Positions 33,922 to 43,097 of a stretch of 64,000 bases of DNA are shown here, piece by piece. The stretch covers positions 1 through 64,000 of the forward strand of contig DASXMR010000158.1 in NCBI GenBank assembly GCA_036495525.1, written 5' to 3'. The notes under the pieces are model-generated. The model saw nothing but the letters and a program-made list of their open reading frames with translations. It made no database searches and was not told where the DNA came from. Position 1 is the stretch's first letter. Each line of letters begins with the position of its first letter. Both the position numbers and the translations under genes were made by a program. Source of the DNA: DASXMR01 sp036495525. Its GTDB lineage: Bacteria; Actinomycetota; Actinomycetes; Streptosporangiales; Streptosporangiaceae.

Positions 33922-35628
33922 GTGAGCGATGACCTCAACAAGCTGCGCACCGAACACGCCGACGGACTGATTGGCCGTCGCGAACTGCTCCGCCGGGCGG
34001 CGCTCATCGGACTGTCGGGCCCGGCCCTCGGCGCTTTCCTGGCCGCCTGCGGTTCCAGCTCGCCCTCGCCCAGGCCAGCCGGCGGCGGCACGGCCGCCAT
34101 CGGCACGACCGTGCTCACGCCGGCCCCGAAAGGCAGCGTCGACAGCATCAACTGGGGCCTGTTCTACGAGCCTTCTGGCCTCGACTGGATCTACGACTAC
34201 AACTACGAGGAAAACACAGTCGTCGCGAACATCACCGAGAGCCTGATGCGGCTCACGCCGCAGTTCACGATCGAGCCCGCGCTGGCCGAGTCCTTCTCCG
34301 CGCCCGATCCGCTGACCAAGGTCTACCAGATCAGGCAGGGCGTGAAGTTCTCCGACGGCAGCCCGATGACCGTCGACGATGTCGTGTTCAGCCTGCAGCG
34401 CCACCTCAACCCCGCCTCGTTCTGGAACTTCGCCTACGTCAACGTCAAGAGCGTGGAGAAAACGGGCGCCGCCGAGGTCACGGTCCGGATGAAGCGGCCC
34501 GACGAGGTCTTCCACCCGCTGATGGCCACCCCAGCCGGCGGCGTCGGCAAGGCGTCCTACCTGAAGGCCAAGGGAAAGGCCTACGGCACCCCCTCCGCCG
34601 GGCCCGTCGGAACGGGGCCGTTCACGTTCACCAGCTGGGCACAGGGCTCGTCGATCATCATCAGCAAGAACGACTCGTACTGGGATACCGCGCACGCCGC
34701 CAAGGTGGGGAAGATCACCTTCTCCTTCATTCCGCAGGAATCCACCATGACGACGGCGCTGCTTTCCGGCGAGATCGACGGCGCCTACCACACCCCTTAC
34801 AGCGGCCTTGGCCAGCTGCGCTCTACCTCGGCCGGCAAGCTGTACCTCGGCAAGAGCATGATCTTCACCGAGATCATCATCGCCGGGACCACCGGGCCGC
34901 TGACTGATCATCGGGTGCGCACCGCGCTGCTGCTGGCGATCGACCGGACGGCGCTGGCGAAGACGGTGTACAACGGGGCGGCAAGCGCGCTGCGCAATAC
35001 CGTGGTGCCGCTCGGCGAGTGGGGCTACGGGCAGGCCGAGGCGCTCGCCGCCTGGAACAAGCTCGCGCCGCCGGCGGTAGACCTGACCAAGGCCAAGCAG
35101 CTGGTGGCGCAGGCCGGCGCCGCCGCCAAGGCCCCGATGACGATCGCCACCAGGGCGTCCTTCCAGCGGTACATCAACATCGCGACGATCGTGCAGGCCG
35201 CAGCCAAGCAGATCGGCCTGACGGTCAACATCAAGTCCATCGACCCGAACACTTACGGGAACCTGTTCTTCTCGGCCAAGGCCAGGTCCGGGATCGACAT
35301 GTTCATCAGCGAGAACTACGCCGATATCCCCGAGCCGCTGGAGATCCTCTACCCGGCGGTGGTCCCCGGCCAGTTCTACAACTACAACGGCTACAACAAC
35401 CCGACGGTCACCAGTGACCTCGGCCAGGCCTTCAGGCAGGTCAGCGACAACAAGCGGGCTTCGCTCGTGCTGGCCGCACAGGCGGTCCTGGCTAATGACC
35501 TGGCCGCGCTGCCGCTGGCCAACCCGGCCGTGCCGCTGTTCATGAACAAGCGGATCACCGGCGCTCCGGCTTCGTTCTGCTACCTCTACTACCCGTGGGC
35601 GCGTGACATCGGGGCCGCTGCCTCGTGA
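33922..35628 (+). CDS. Family 5 solute-binding lipoprotein (second system)
   Basis: The 568-residue binding protein has a twin-arginine-like signal (RRELLRRAALIGL at 19-31) ending in lipobox LAAC with Cys43, so it may be a Tat-exported lipoprotein. The family 5 region KVYQIRQGVKFSDGSPMTVDDV is present. The start is GTG 33922. Its ligand is likely a peptide or related compound given the shared control with gamma-glutamyltransferase; that is inference. Confidence 0.86.
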   Translation: MSDDLNKLRTEHADGLIGRRELLRRAALIGLSGPALGAFLAACGSSSPSPRPAGGGTAAIGTTVLTPAPKGSVDSINWGLFYEPSGLDWIYDYNYEENTVVANITESLMRLTPQFTIEPALAESFSAPDPLTKVYQIRQGVKFSDGSPMTVDDVVFSLQRHLNPASFWNFAYVNVKSVEKTGAAEVTVRMKRPDEVFHPLMATPAGGVGKASYLKAKGKAYGTPSAGPVGTGPFTFTSWAQGSSIIISKNDSYWDTAHAAKVGKITFSFIPQESTMTTALLSGEIDGAYHTPYSGLGQLRSTSAGKLYLGKSMIFTEIIIAGTTGPLTDHRVRTALLLAIDRTALAKTVYNGAASALRNTVVPLGEWGYGQAEALAAWNKLAPPAVDLTKAKQLVAQAGAAAKAPMTIATRASFQRYINIATIVQAAAKQIGLTVNIKSIDPNTYGNLFFSAKARSGIDMFISENYADIPEPLEILYPAVVPGQFYNYNGYNNPTVTSDLGQAFRQVSDNKRASLVLAAQAVLANDLAALPLANPAVPLFMNKRITGAPASFCYLYYPWARDIGAAAS

Positions 35629-36578
35629 GGATCGCGACCTTCATCGCGGGACGACTGGCCGGCCTTGCCGCGACTCTCCTGGTCGCGAGCTTCGTCGTGT
35701 ACGGCGCGCTCTACCTGGCGCCTGGCAGCCCGGTCGCGGTCATCACCGGCGGCCGCGCGCTGCCGGCCAGGACCCTGGCAGCCATCAACGCCGAGTACGG
35801 ATTCGACAGGCCATTCGCGGTCCGCTACTTCCAGTGGCTCGGCAACTTCCTGCACGGGAACTTCGGCCAGTCGATCGTCTTCCGGCAGAACGTCTCGACC
35901 CTGGTCGCTGCCCGGGCCGGGACGACCGCGTTCCTGGTCGCCTACGCAGCCCTGCTGATCATCCTGCTCGGCGTGCTGCTCGGCCTGGTGTCGGCGCTGC
36001 GCCAGGGCCGCACCGACACCACCATCCTGGGGATCACCACGGTCGGCATCGCGACCCCGTCGTTCGTCGCCGCGATCGTGATGATCTCCATCTTCACCCT
36101 GGGCCTGCACTGGTTCCCGGCGATCGGCGCGGGCACCGGCTTCACCGACCGGCTCTGGCACCTCACCATGCCGGCGGCCGCGCTCGCGCTCGCCGGGACC
36201 GCGTACGTGGCGCGGCTGACCCGCTCGGCCGCGAACGAGGAACTGGCACGCGAGCACGTGGACACCGCGCGCGGCCGCGGCATCCCTGAGCCGCTGGTCA
36301 TCCGCAGGCACGTGCTGCGCAACGCGATGATCCCGATCACCACGGTCGGCGGGCTGACCGTGGCCAGCCTGATCGCGGGCTCGGTGGTGGTGGAGAACGC
36401 GTTCGCGATCAACGGGCTCGGCTCTTACCTGATCAGCTCCGTGGAGCAGAAGGACTTCCCGGTGGTCCAGGCCATCTCGCTGCTGCTGGTCACCGCCTTC
36501 GTGGTCGTCAACACGGTCGTCGACCTGCTGTACGGGCTGATCGACCCGCGCGTCTCGATGACCGGAGCCAGCCGATGA
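35625..36578 (+). CDS. ABC transporter permease, DppB type (second system)
   Basis: The 317-residue permease has about six membrane segments and the coupling loop EELAREHVDTARGRGIPEP. Its GTG overlaps the binding-protein stop by four bases. Confidence 0.87.
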   Translation: MRIATFIAGRLAGLAATLLVASFVVYGALYLAPGSPVAVITGGRALPARTLAAINAEYGFDRPFAVRYFQWLGNFLHGNFGQSIVFRQNVSTLVAARAGTTAFLVAYAALLIILLGVLLGLVSALRQGRTDTTILGITTVGIATPSFVAAIVMISIFTLGLHWFPAIGAGTGFTDRLWHLTMPAAALALAGTAYVARLTRSAANEELAREHVDTARGRGIPEPLVIRRHVLRNAMIPITTVGGLTVASLIAGSVVVENAFAINGLGSYLISSVEQKDFPVVQAISLLLVTAFVVVNTVVDLLYGLIDPRVSMTGASR

Positions 36579-37459
36579 CCATTCCCGCGCTGGCCACCGC
36601 GCAGCGCCCGCTGGTGACGCTGCGCCGGATCGGCGCCGCCCGGACGCGCCGCCTTGGCGTGCTCGGCGTGGCCAGCGCCAGCCTCATCGTGGCGCTCGCG
36701 CTCGTCGCGGTGCTCGCGCCGTTCATCGCGCCGCACGACCCCAATGCGCTCGACCTGCTGCACCCCTTCGCCGGCCCGTCGCCGCAGCACTTGCTGGGGA
36801 CCGACGACACCGGCCGTGACCTGCTTTCGCGGCTGATCGTCGGGTCGCGCACGAGCCTGCTGGGGCCGCTGCTCGTGGTCGCGCTGGCAGTCGCGCTCGG
36901 GGTACCGCTGGCCATCGCCTCGGCCTGGCGCCGCGGGCCAGTGGACGCCGTGCTGTCGCGGGTGCTCGACCTGCTGTTCGCGTTCCCCGGCGTGCTGCTC
37001 GCCATCCTCGCGATCGCGCTGTTCGGGGCGGGCCTGCCAGCCGCGATCATTGCGCTCGCCATCGCGCACATGCCCTACATCGCGCGGGTCACCAGGGCCG
37101 CGGCGATCCGCGAGCGAGAGCTGACCTACGTGGAGTCGCTGCAGGTGCACGGCTTCTCCGGACTCGCCATCTGCTTCCGGCACCTGCTGCCCAACCTGGG
37201 TCCGCTGATCATCGCCCAGGCCACGGTGTCGTTCGGATACGTGATGGTCGACCTGGCCGCGCTGTCCTTCCTCGGGCTCGGCGTCCAGCCGCCATCGGCT
37301 GACTGGGGCGTGATGGTGGCGAGCGGCGAGCCGTCGATCCTCGAAGGTCACCCGCAGCAGTCGCTGTACGCGGGCATCCTCATCGTGGCCGCCGTGTGCG
37401 CGTTCACGATCCTGGGCGAGCGGCTGGCTGACCCGGCTCGTGCCCCGTCCCGCGGCTAA
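36575..37459 (+). CDS. ABC transporter permease, DppC type (second system)
   Basis: The 294-residue permease has an N-terminal anchor, the LLGTDDTGRDLLSRL motif after it, and a coupling loop with RERELTYVESLQVHG. Its ATG overlaps the previous stop (ATGA). It ends the operon 70 bases before a convergent sugar kinase gene. Confidence 0.87.
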   Translation: MTIPALATAQRPLVTLRRIGAARTRRLGVLGVASASLIVALALVAVLAPFIAPHDPNALDLLHPFAGPSPQHLLGTDDTGRDLLSRLIVGSRTSLLGPLLVVALAVALGVPLAIASAWRRGPVDAVLSRVLDLLFAFPGVLLAILAIALFGAGLPAAIIALAIAHMPYIARVTRAAAIRERELTYVESLQVHGFSGLAICFRHLLPNLGPLIIAQATVSFGYVMVDLAALSFLGLGVQPPSADWGVMVASGEPSILEGHPQQSLYAGILIVAAVCAFTILGERLADPARAPSRG

Positions 37460-37529
37460 CCTCCACGACAGCCGGCAGCGAGAGCCGAGGTCGGCCCAGC
37501 ACCGCGCTGGCCGGGGCTGACCAGGATGC

Positions 37530-38528
37530 TTAGCTGCCCTGCCGGTCGGCCAGTGCCGCGCTGTCCAGGCCAGCCGGGCGCCAGCCGCTGACCGTGCTCG
37601 CGAGCGCCAGCGCGGCCGGCAGGTCAGGGCAGCCGGCCGTGCCGCCCGCCGCGGTGGTGGAGGCCGTGCCGACTGCGCAGCCCAGCCGGCCGGCCTCGCC
37701 GATGTCCATGCCGCGCAGCAGCCCGGCGATCAGCCCGGCGTTGCAGCAGTCACCGGCGCCGGTCGCGTCCACCACCGGTGCCGCGGCAGCGGGCGGCGCG
37801 GCGCGGTACAGCCCGGCCGGCCCGGCGACCAGCACACCGTGGCGGCCCAGCTTGACTGCCACGGTCCGGCCGCCAGCGGTCAGCGCGGCGACGGCGTCGC
37901 CCAGCCGCCCGGTGCCCGACAGCAGCAGCGCCTCGGCCTGGTTCGGCAGCAGCAGCCCGACGTGCTCCAGCACCCCGCGCAGCTGCTCGCCGCCCCACCG
38001 GCCGGCCGGATCCCAGTTGGTGTCAAGCGAGGTGCCCGCCCCAGCGGCGCGGGCACGGCCGAGCAGCCCGGCCAGGCCGGGACCGAGCGAGTCCGCCAGC
38101 AGGAAGTAAGAGCTGACGTGCACGTGCCTGGCCCGCTCGACCAGCCCGGCAGGCACGTCCTCGGCGGTGAGCGAGGTCATCGCGCCAGTCGCGGTCAGGA
38201 TCGCCCGGTCAGCGCCGCGCGACAGCGCCACCGTCATCCCGGTCGGCTCCCCCGGCCGCACCGCGACGGCGCCCGTGTCGACGCCCTCGGCGGCCAGCTG
38301 CGCCAGCATCAGATCGCCGGCGGCGTCAGCGCCGACGGCGGCGACGAGCGCGACCCGCAGGCCAAGCCTGGCCGCGGCCACCGCGGTGATCGCGGCCGAG
38401 CCGCCGATGACCAGCGACACGCTGCCGACCAGCTTCTCCTGCTGCCCGAAGGCGGGCGCCACGTCGTCGCCGAGCACGAGCACGTCCGGGTTGCAGTCGC
38501 CGACGACGACCAGGTCGAAGCCGGTCAC
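37530..38528 (-). CDS. PfkB-family sugar kinase (locus 2)
   Basis: The 332-residue kinase has the PfkB signatures: an N-terminal VGGSAA-like motif (VIGGSAAITAVAAARLG) and the C-terminal DATGAGDCCNAGLIAGLL with the catalytic Asp. PfkB kinases of this type (ribokinase/2-keto-3-deoxygluconate kinase-like) phosphorylate hexoses or their amino derivatives. It is the last gene of the locus 2 operon and overlaps the DeoR gene (GTGA). Since the locus already has a LacC-like kinase, this one may make the initial sugar-6-phosphate, for example from galactosamine; this is inference. Confidence 0.82.
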   Translation of the reverse strand: MTGFDLVVVGDCNPDVLVLGDDVAPAFGQQEKLVGSVSLVIGGSAAITAVAAARLGLRVALVAAVGADAAGDLMLAQLAAEGVDTGAVAVRPGEPTGMTVALSRGADRAILTATGAMTSLTAEDVPAGLVERARHVHVSSYFLLADSLGPGLAGLLGRARAAGAGTSLDTNWDPAGRWGGEQLRGVLEHVGLLLPNQAEALLLSGTGRLGDAVAALTAGGRTVAVKLGRHGVLVAGPAGLYRAAPPAAAAPVVDATGAGDCCNAGLIAGLLRGMDIGEAGRLGCAVGTASTTAAGGTAGCPDLPAALALASTVSGWRPAGLDSAALADRQGS

Positions 38529-39310
38529 GCCGTCAGTACCTGCAGGCCGGCCTCGGTGAAGGCGGCCGTGTCCTGACCGCTGATGCCGGTGTCGGTGACC
38601 AGCACGTCGACCTCGCCCGCCGTGCAGATCCTGGCGAACGCCCGCCGGCCGACTTTCGAGCTGTCGGCCGCGATCACCACCCGGGCCGCCTGGCTGGCCA
38701 TCAGCCGGTTGATGCTGGCCTCTCCCTCGTGCTGGGCGGTGGCGCCGGCCACGACGTCGATCCCGTCCACGCCGAGGATCGCGATGTCCATGCTGACCTG
38801 GTCGAGCACGCCGGTCGCCAGCGGGCCTGTGAGCTCGTAGGAGTGCGGCCTGGCAACCCCGCCGGTCACCACAATCTTGATGTGCTGCCGCACGGCCAGC
38901 TCCGCGGCGATGTTCAGCGCGTTGGTCACGACGGTCACGGCGGGCGAGGCAGCGCCGGCCGTCAGGTCAGCGCGCATCGCGAGGGCGCGGGCCACTTCCG
39001 TCGTGGTCGTGCCGCCATTCAGCCCGAGCACCTGACCTGGCTGCACGAGCCCGGCGGCCAGCACGGCGATCCGGTGCTTCTCCGACGGATGCCGCTCGGA
39101 CTTGTAGCGCAGCGGCAGGTCGTAGGTGACACCCCTGGCGATCGCGCCACCGCGGATCCTGGCGAGCATCTGCTGACTGGCCAGCTCGTCGAAGTCACGC
39201 CTGATGGTCGCCGCTGACACGCCGAGCAGCTTGGCCGCGCGCTCTACCTGTACCTGGCCCTCGGCAGCCAGCAGCTCGAGCAGCTGGTTCCAGCGGCTAT
39301 AGCGGCTCAC
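38525..39310 (-). CDS. DeoR/AgaR-like transcriptional regulator
   Basis: The 261-residue regulator has the DeoR helix-turn-helix (VERAAKLLGVSAATIRRDFDEL) at 22-43, the RIRGGAI wing, and a sugar-phosphate sensor domain with LNGGTTTTEVARAL and SSKVGRRAFARI. DeoR members such as AgaR repress amino-sugar and galactitol operons and respond to phosphorylated sugars. GTG 39310 has an AGGAG site. It lies inside the operon it probably controls. Confidence 0.87.
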   Translation of the reverse strand: MSRYSRWNQLLELLAAEGQVQVERAAKLLGVSAATIRRDFDELASQQMLARIRGGAIARGVTYDLPLRYKSERHPSEKHRIAVLAAGLVQPGQVLGLNGGTTTTEVARALAMRADLTAGAASPAVTVVTNALNIAAELAVRQHIKIVVTGGVARPHSYELTGPLATGVLDQVSMDIAILGVDGIDVVAGATAQHEGEASINRLMASQAARVVIAADSSKVGRRAFARICTAGEVDVLVTDTGISGQDTAAFTEAGLQVLTA

Positions 39311-39358
39311 CGGCAGCTCCTCTTGTCACGTTCCGGCGGTTTCGCCCAGATCATAGGG

Positions 39359-40198
39359 TCAGGCCGTCGCGCTCAGCAGGCACAGCATCCTGGCCACCTC
39401 GTCGGCCACCGCGTCGCGGCCGGCGGCCAGGTAACGGCGCGGGTCCACCAGGGCCGGCTGCGCGGCCAGGCAGTCGCGCACCGCGGCGGTGAAGGCCTTG
39501 TTCAGCTGCGTGGCCAGGTTGATCTTCGTCAGCCCGGCGCGGATCGCGGCGCGGATCATCTGGTCCGGCACTCCGGACGAGCCGTGCAGCACCAGCGGCA
39601 CGCCGGCCGTCGCCCGCAGGCTGGCGATCAGGTCCAGGTCGAGCACGGCGTCGCGGGTCAGCATCGCGTGCGAGCTGCCGACCGCAACCGCCAGCGCGTC
39701 CACGCCGGTGCCGGTGACATAAGCGGCCGCCTGGTCGGGCCTGGTCCGTGCGCCGGGCGCGTGCACGCCGTCCTTGCCGCCGACTTCGCCGAGCTCCGCC
39801 TCGACCCAGACCGCGCGCTCGTGGCACCAGCGCGCCACCCCGGATGTCGCCTTGACGTTCTGCTGGTAATCCAGCTGCGAAGCGTCGAACATGACCGACC
39901 TGATCCCCAGCCGCACCGCGTCACGCAGCAGCTCCTCGTCGGTCGCGTGGTCCAGGTGCACGCAAGCCGGCACAGCAGCGCTGGCCGCGACCGCCAGCAC
40001 GGCGCGGACGATCGGCTCCAGCCGGCCGTGGTAGCGCACGCAGTTCTCGCTGAGCTGGAGCACCACCGGTGCCCGCGCCCGTTCCGCGCCGGTGACGATG
40101 GCCTCGGCGTGCTCGATCCCGATCACGTTGAACGCGCCGGCCCCCCGGCCAGCCGCCGCCGCCGGCCCAAGGATCGCGGCCATCGTGACCGACGGCAT
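39359..40198 (-). CDS. Class II ketose-bisphosphate aldolase, GatY/KbaY type
   Basis: The 279-residue zinc aldolase should cleave tagatose- or fructose-1,6-bisphosphate to dihydroxyacetone phosphate and glyceraldehyde 3-phosphate. Visible features are GAFNVIGIEHAEAIV at the N-terminus, the zinc and catalytic segment PACVHLDHATDEE, and the phosphate-binding LHGSSGVPD followed by KINLATQL. ATG 40198 is chosen because it overlaps the stop of the upstream kinase (ATGA). With LacC-like and AgaS-like neighbours, tagatose bisphosphate is the more likely substrate. Confidence 0.85.
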   Translation of the reverse strand: MPSVTMAAILGPAAAAGRGAGAFNVIGIEHAEAIVTGAERARAPVVLQLSENCVRYHGRLEPIVRAVLAVAASAAVPACVHLDHATDEELLRDAVRLGIRSVMFDASQLDYQQNVKATSGVARWCHERAVWVEAELGEVGGKDGVHAPGARTRPDQAAAYVTGTGVDALAVAVGSSHAMLTRDAVLDLDLIASLRATAGVPLVLHGSSGVPDQMIRAAIRAGLTKINLATQLNKAFTAAVRDCLAAQPALVDPRRYLAAGRDAVADEVARMLCLLSATA

Positions 40199-41151
40199 CA
40201 GCCCTCCCCCTTGCCGGCCAGCCGGACCCCGGCGAGCGCCCGCTCGTAGTCGTCCTGGCAGAACTCCCCCGCGGCCGGCGCAGCGGCGGCCGCGGTGCCG
40301 AGCGCGCAAGCGTGCCGCAGCCGGTCGGCCCACGGCAGCCCGCGCACGAGGCCGTCGGCCAGGCCGGCCACGACCGCGTCGCCGGCGCCGGTCGGGTTGC
40401 CAGCTACCTGGCAGCCCGGCTCGGCGCGCCAGCAGCCGGTGCCGGTCATGGCCAGCAGCCCGTGCGCGCCGAGCGACACTACGACGGCGCCGGCGCCGCG
40501 GCCGGCCAGGCTCGCCGCGGCACGCGAGACCGCGAGATCGTCAGGGGATCCGGCGGCGGCCAGGCTCGCGCCGGCGGCCTGCTCGAGCTCGGCGAGGTTG
40601 GGCTTGACGATGGCAGGGCCAGCGGCGACGCCAGCCAGCAGCGCGGCGCCTGAGCTGTCGAGCACCGCCGGGACCCCAGCCGCGGCCGCGGCCCTGATCA
40701 GTTCCGCGTAACTGCCAGGGTCAGCGCCCGGCGGCAGGCTGCCGGACAGCACCACGGCGGCCGCGTCGCCGAGCTGCTGGCGATAGTCGCGGCTGAACTG
40801 CTCGTACTCGGCCGGGCTGACCCGCGGGCCTGGCTCGTTGAAAAGCGCCGTCTCACCGCGACTGGTATCCACCACCGCGACGGTCTGCCTGGTCGGCCCG
40901 GCGATGGCGGTGAAGGCGGCGGGCAGGCCGGCCTCGGCCAGCCCGGCCAGCACCGCCTCGCCGGCCGGGCCGCCAGCCAGGCCGGTGACGCGCACCGGCG
41001 TGCCGAGCGCGTGCAGCACCCGCGCCACGTTCAGTCCCTTGCCGCCGGCCCTGGCAGCGACCCTGGCCGGCCGGTTCACCCCGGCCCAGTCCACCCCGTC
41101 GACGTGATAAGTGACATCGAGCGCGGGGTTGAGGGCAACGGCCAGGATCAC
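40198..41151 (-). CDS. 1-phosphofructokinase/tagatose-6-phosphate kinase family
   Basis: The 317-residue kinase starts ILAVALNPALDVTY, typical for the FruK/LacC branch of the PfkB family, with AGGKGLNVARVL and the C-terminal NPTGAGDAVVAG motif. It should phosphorylate fructose-1-phosphate or tagatose-6-phosphate at the remaining position. GTG 41151 is chosen because a GAGG site lies before it and the upstream gene stops ten bases away. The order kinase-aldolase in the operon matches tagatose pathways. Confidence 0.85.
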   Translation of the reverse strand: MILAVALNPALDVTYHVDGVDWAGVNRPARVAARAGGKGLNVARVLHALGTPVRVTGLAGGPAGEAVLAGLAEAGLPAAFTAIAGPTRQTVAVVDTSRGETALFNEPGPRVSPAEYEQFSRDYRQQLGDAAAVVLSGSLPPGADPGSYAELIRAAAAAGVPAVLDSSGAALLAGVAAGPAIVKPNLAELEQAAGASLAAAGSPDDLAVSRAAASLAGRGAGAVVVSLGAHGLLAMTGTGCWRAEPGCQVAGNPTGAGDAVVAGLADGLVRGLPWADRLRHACALGTAAAAAPAAGEFCQDDYERALAGVRLAGKGEG

Positions 41152-41161
41152 GGTTCTGGCC

Positions 41162-42154
41162 TCAGCGTGGCGCCAGGATGACCGACCTGGTGAGGTTCCG
41201 CGGCCGGTCGGGGTCAAGGCCGCGAGCGGAGGCCAGCTCGACGGCGAGGCACTGCGCCCGGACCAGCTCGGCCAGCGGGTCGGCCGTGCCGGTCCAGGCG
41301 ATGCCGCCCGCGTCGGCCGCCTCTGCCGCGATGCCGTCGGGCGCCGGCCCGAGGAACCACACCACGCTACCGGGCCCGGTGACCGCGACCGGGCCGTGCC
41401 GGTACTCCATCGCCGGGTACGCCTCGGTCCACATGCCAGCGGCCTCGCGCAGCTTCAGCGCAGCCTCGCTGGCCAGCCCGCAGGTCCAGCCCGTGCCGAG
41501 GAAGGTGAACTGCCGGGCGCCGAGCAGCTCGGCTGGCAGCGCGGTGGCGATCACCCGGTCGGCCGCGGCGGCAGCCGGCTCGATGTCATGCCCCAGGTGC
41601 GCGAGCAGCAGCGCCAGCTCCGTGGTGGCGAACCTGGTCTGCACGACGGCGTCCTCGTCGGCGAAGTCGAGCGCGATTGCCAGGTCGGCGGCGGCGGCGG
41701 CCGGCGTCGCCCCGCTCGCCGTGATGGCCACGGTGGGGACCTGGCCGCTGAGCGCGGCGAGCAGCTCGAGGATCTCCGTCGTAGTGCCCGACCTGGACAG
41801 CGCGATGACCCGGTCGTACCGGCGGCCAGCTGGCATCTCAGAGGCGGCGAACGCGTCGGTCTCGCCGTGCCCGCCGGTCTCGCGCGCGGCAGCGTAGCTC
41901 TGCGCCATGAACCACGATGTGCCGCAGCCGACGACCGCGACCCGCTCGCCGCTGGCCGGCAGCACCCCGGTCAGCTCGCCGGCCAGTCTCGCCGCCCGCC
42001 GCCAGCAGTCAGGCTGGGCGGCGATCTCGGCTTCGATGCTGGCCTGGCCGCCCGGCCGGCCGGCGCTGCTGCCGGGCCGGCCCGGCCCGCCGGAGCGGCC
42101 GCTGGCCGGCCCCCGGCCGGCTGCCGACTCACCCGTCACGCCCGCCTTGCTCAC
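41162..42154 (-). CDS. SIS-domain sugar isomerase/deaminase, AgaS-like
   Basis: The 330-residue protein has two sugar-isomerase domains: the first with GCGTSWFMAQS and SRSGTTTEIL, the second with GTGWTCGLASEAALKLREA and AMEYRHGP. This pattern is shared by AgaS (galactosamine-6-phosphate deaminase/isomerase) and GlmS C-terminal domains; no glutaminase domain is present. It would turn galactosamine-6-phosphate into tagatose-6-phosphate plus ammonia. GTG 42154 is preferred because GAGAGGGG lies directly upstream. The first ~35 residues are low complexity. Confidence 0.84.
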   Translation of the reverse strand: MSKAGVTGESAAGRGPASGRSGGPGRPGSSAGRPGGQASIEAEIAAQPDCWRRAARLAGELTGVLPASGERVAVVGCGTSWFMAQSYAAARETGGHGETDAFAASEMPAGRRYDRVIALSRSGTTTEILELLAALSGQVPTVAITASGATPAAAAADLAIALDFADEDAVVQTRFATTELALLLAHLGHDIEPAAAAADRVIATALPAELLGARQFTFLGTGWTCGLASEAALKLREAAGMWTEAYPAMEYRHGPVAVTGPGSVVWFLGPAPDGIAAEAADAGGIAWTGTADPLAELVRAQCLAVELASARGLDPDRPRNLTRSVILAPR

Positions 42155-42221
42155 CCGGCACCCCTCTCCTGCTCCGCTGCCTGACATATGCGCGCGGCAG
42201 CGCTGGCTGCCCGCGTCCCGC

Positions 42222-43097
42222 TCACGTGCCGGCCAGCCCGGTCGCCGCGACCGACCGCACGAAGTACCGCTGCGCCACGAAGAAGATCACCAGCATCGGC
42301 ACGAGGCTCATCACGTTGCCGGCCATCAGCAGCGTCCACTCGGTGGAGTGGGCGCCCTGGAACGTCGCCAGGCCGAGTGGCAGCGTCATCTGGCTGGTCG
42401 AGGTAACCACGATGAGCGGCCACAGGAAGTTGTTCCACGAGTCGAGGAAGGTCAGCGCCGCGAGGGTGGCGAGAGCCGGCAGCGACAGCGGCAGCACGAT
42501 GCGCCACAGCACGCCGAGCCTGCCGGCCCCGTCGACGCGCGCTGACTCCTCGTACTCGGCAGGCAGCGTGCGGAAGAACTGGCGCAGGAAGAACACCCCG
42601 AAGGCGGTGGCGGCGTTCGGCAGGATCAGCGCTCCGATGTGGTTGATGCCCACCCAGGCGAGGACGTGGATGCCGAGCCAGCGGGTGATGATGAACTGCG
42701 GGATCATCGTCACCTGGAACGGCACCATCAGGGTCGCCATGATCACCACGAACAGCGCTGTGCGGCCGAGGAAGCGGAGCCTGGCGAACGCGTAGCCGGC
42801 CAGCGAGCAGAGCACCAGGTTGCTGACGACGGTGAGCACACCGACGATCGCGCTGTTGAGGAAGAAACGGGCGAACGGCGCGGCGTGCAGCGCGTCGGGG
42901 TAGTTCGCGAAGCGCAGCGTGCCGGGAGCCAGCACCGGCGGGAAGTGCAGCGCCTCGGCCGGCGTCTCGACCGAGGTCACGATCAGCCAGGCGAACGGGA
43001 AGATCAGCACCAGCGTGGCGGGCACCAGCAGCAGGTGCCACCCGCTGAACGGCAGGCGGCTCCGGCGCCGCACCGGGCCTTGCGTGATCGCGGTCAT
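42222..43097 (-). CDS. Sugar ABC transporter permease, MalG type
   Basis: The 291-residue permease has six membrane segments and the coupling loop EYEESARVDGAGRLGVLWRI with the typical EAA-G pattern of carbohydrate importers. ATG 43097 overlaps the stop of the other permease (ATGA). No ATPase gene is in the locus, so a shared MsiK-type ATPase elsewhere in the genome is likely, as known for Streptomyces sugar transporters. Confidence 0.88.
   Translation of the reverse strand: MTAITQGPVRRRSRLPFSGWHLLLVPATLVLIFPFAWLIVTSVETPAEALHFPPVLAPGTLRFANYPDALHAAPFARFFLNSAIVGVLTVVSNLVLCSLAGYAFARLRFLGRTALFVVIMATLMVPFQVTMIPQFIITRWLGIHVLAWVGINHIGALILPNAATAFGVFFLRQFFRTLPAEYEESARVDGAGRLGVLWRIVLPLSLPALATLAALTFLDSWNNFLWPLIVVTSTSQMTLPLGLATFQGAHSTEWTLLMAGNVMSLVPMLVIFFVAQRYFVRSVAATGLAGT

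Noticed and set aside
33579..33932. Possible small gene in the leader of the second binding-protein gene
   Set aside because: It starts before the promoter, is arginine- and serine-rich without motif, and overlaps the promoter-operator; I treat the region as untranslated leader.
37530..41151. Sulfoquinovose breakdown (DeoR, PfkB kinase and aldolase also occur in such loci)
   Set aside because: A two-domain AgaS-like SIS protein, a class II aldolase, a GH4 alpha-galactosidase-type enzyme and GH114 fit galactosamine better, and no sulfoquinovosidase is present.
41162..42154. Assignment of the SIS protein as glucosamine-6-phosphate synthase
   Set aside because: The N-terminal glutaminase domain with its catalytic Cys is absent and the operon context is catabolic.
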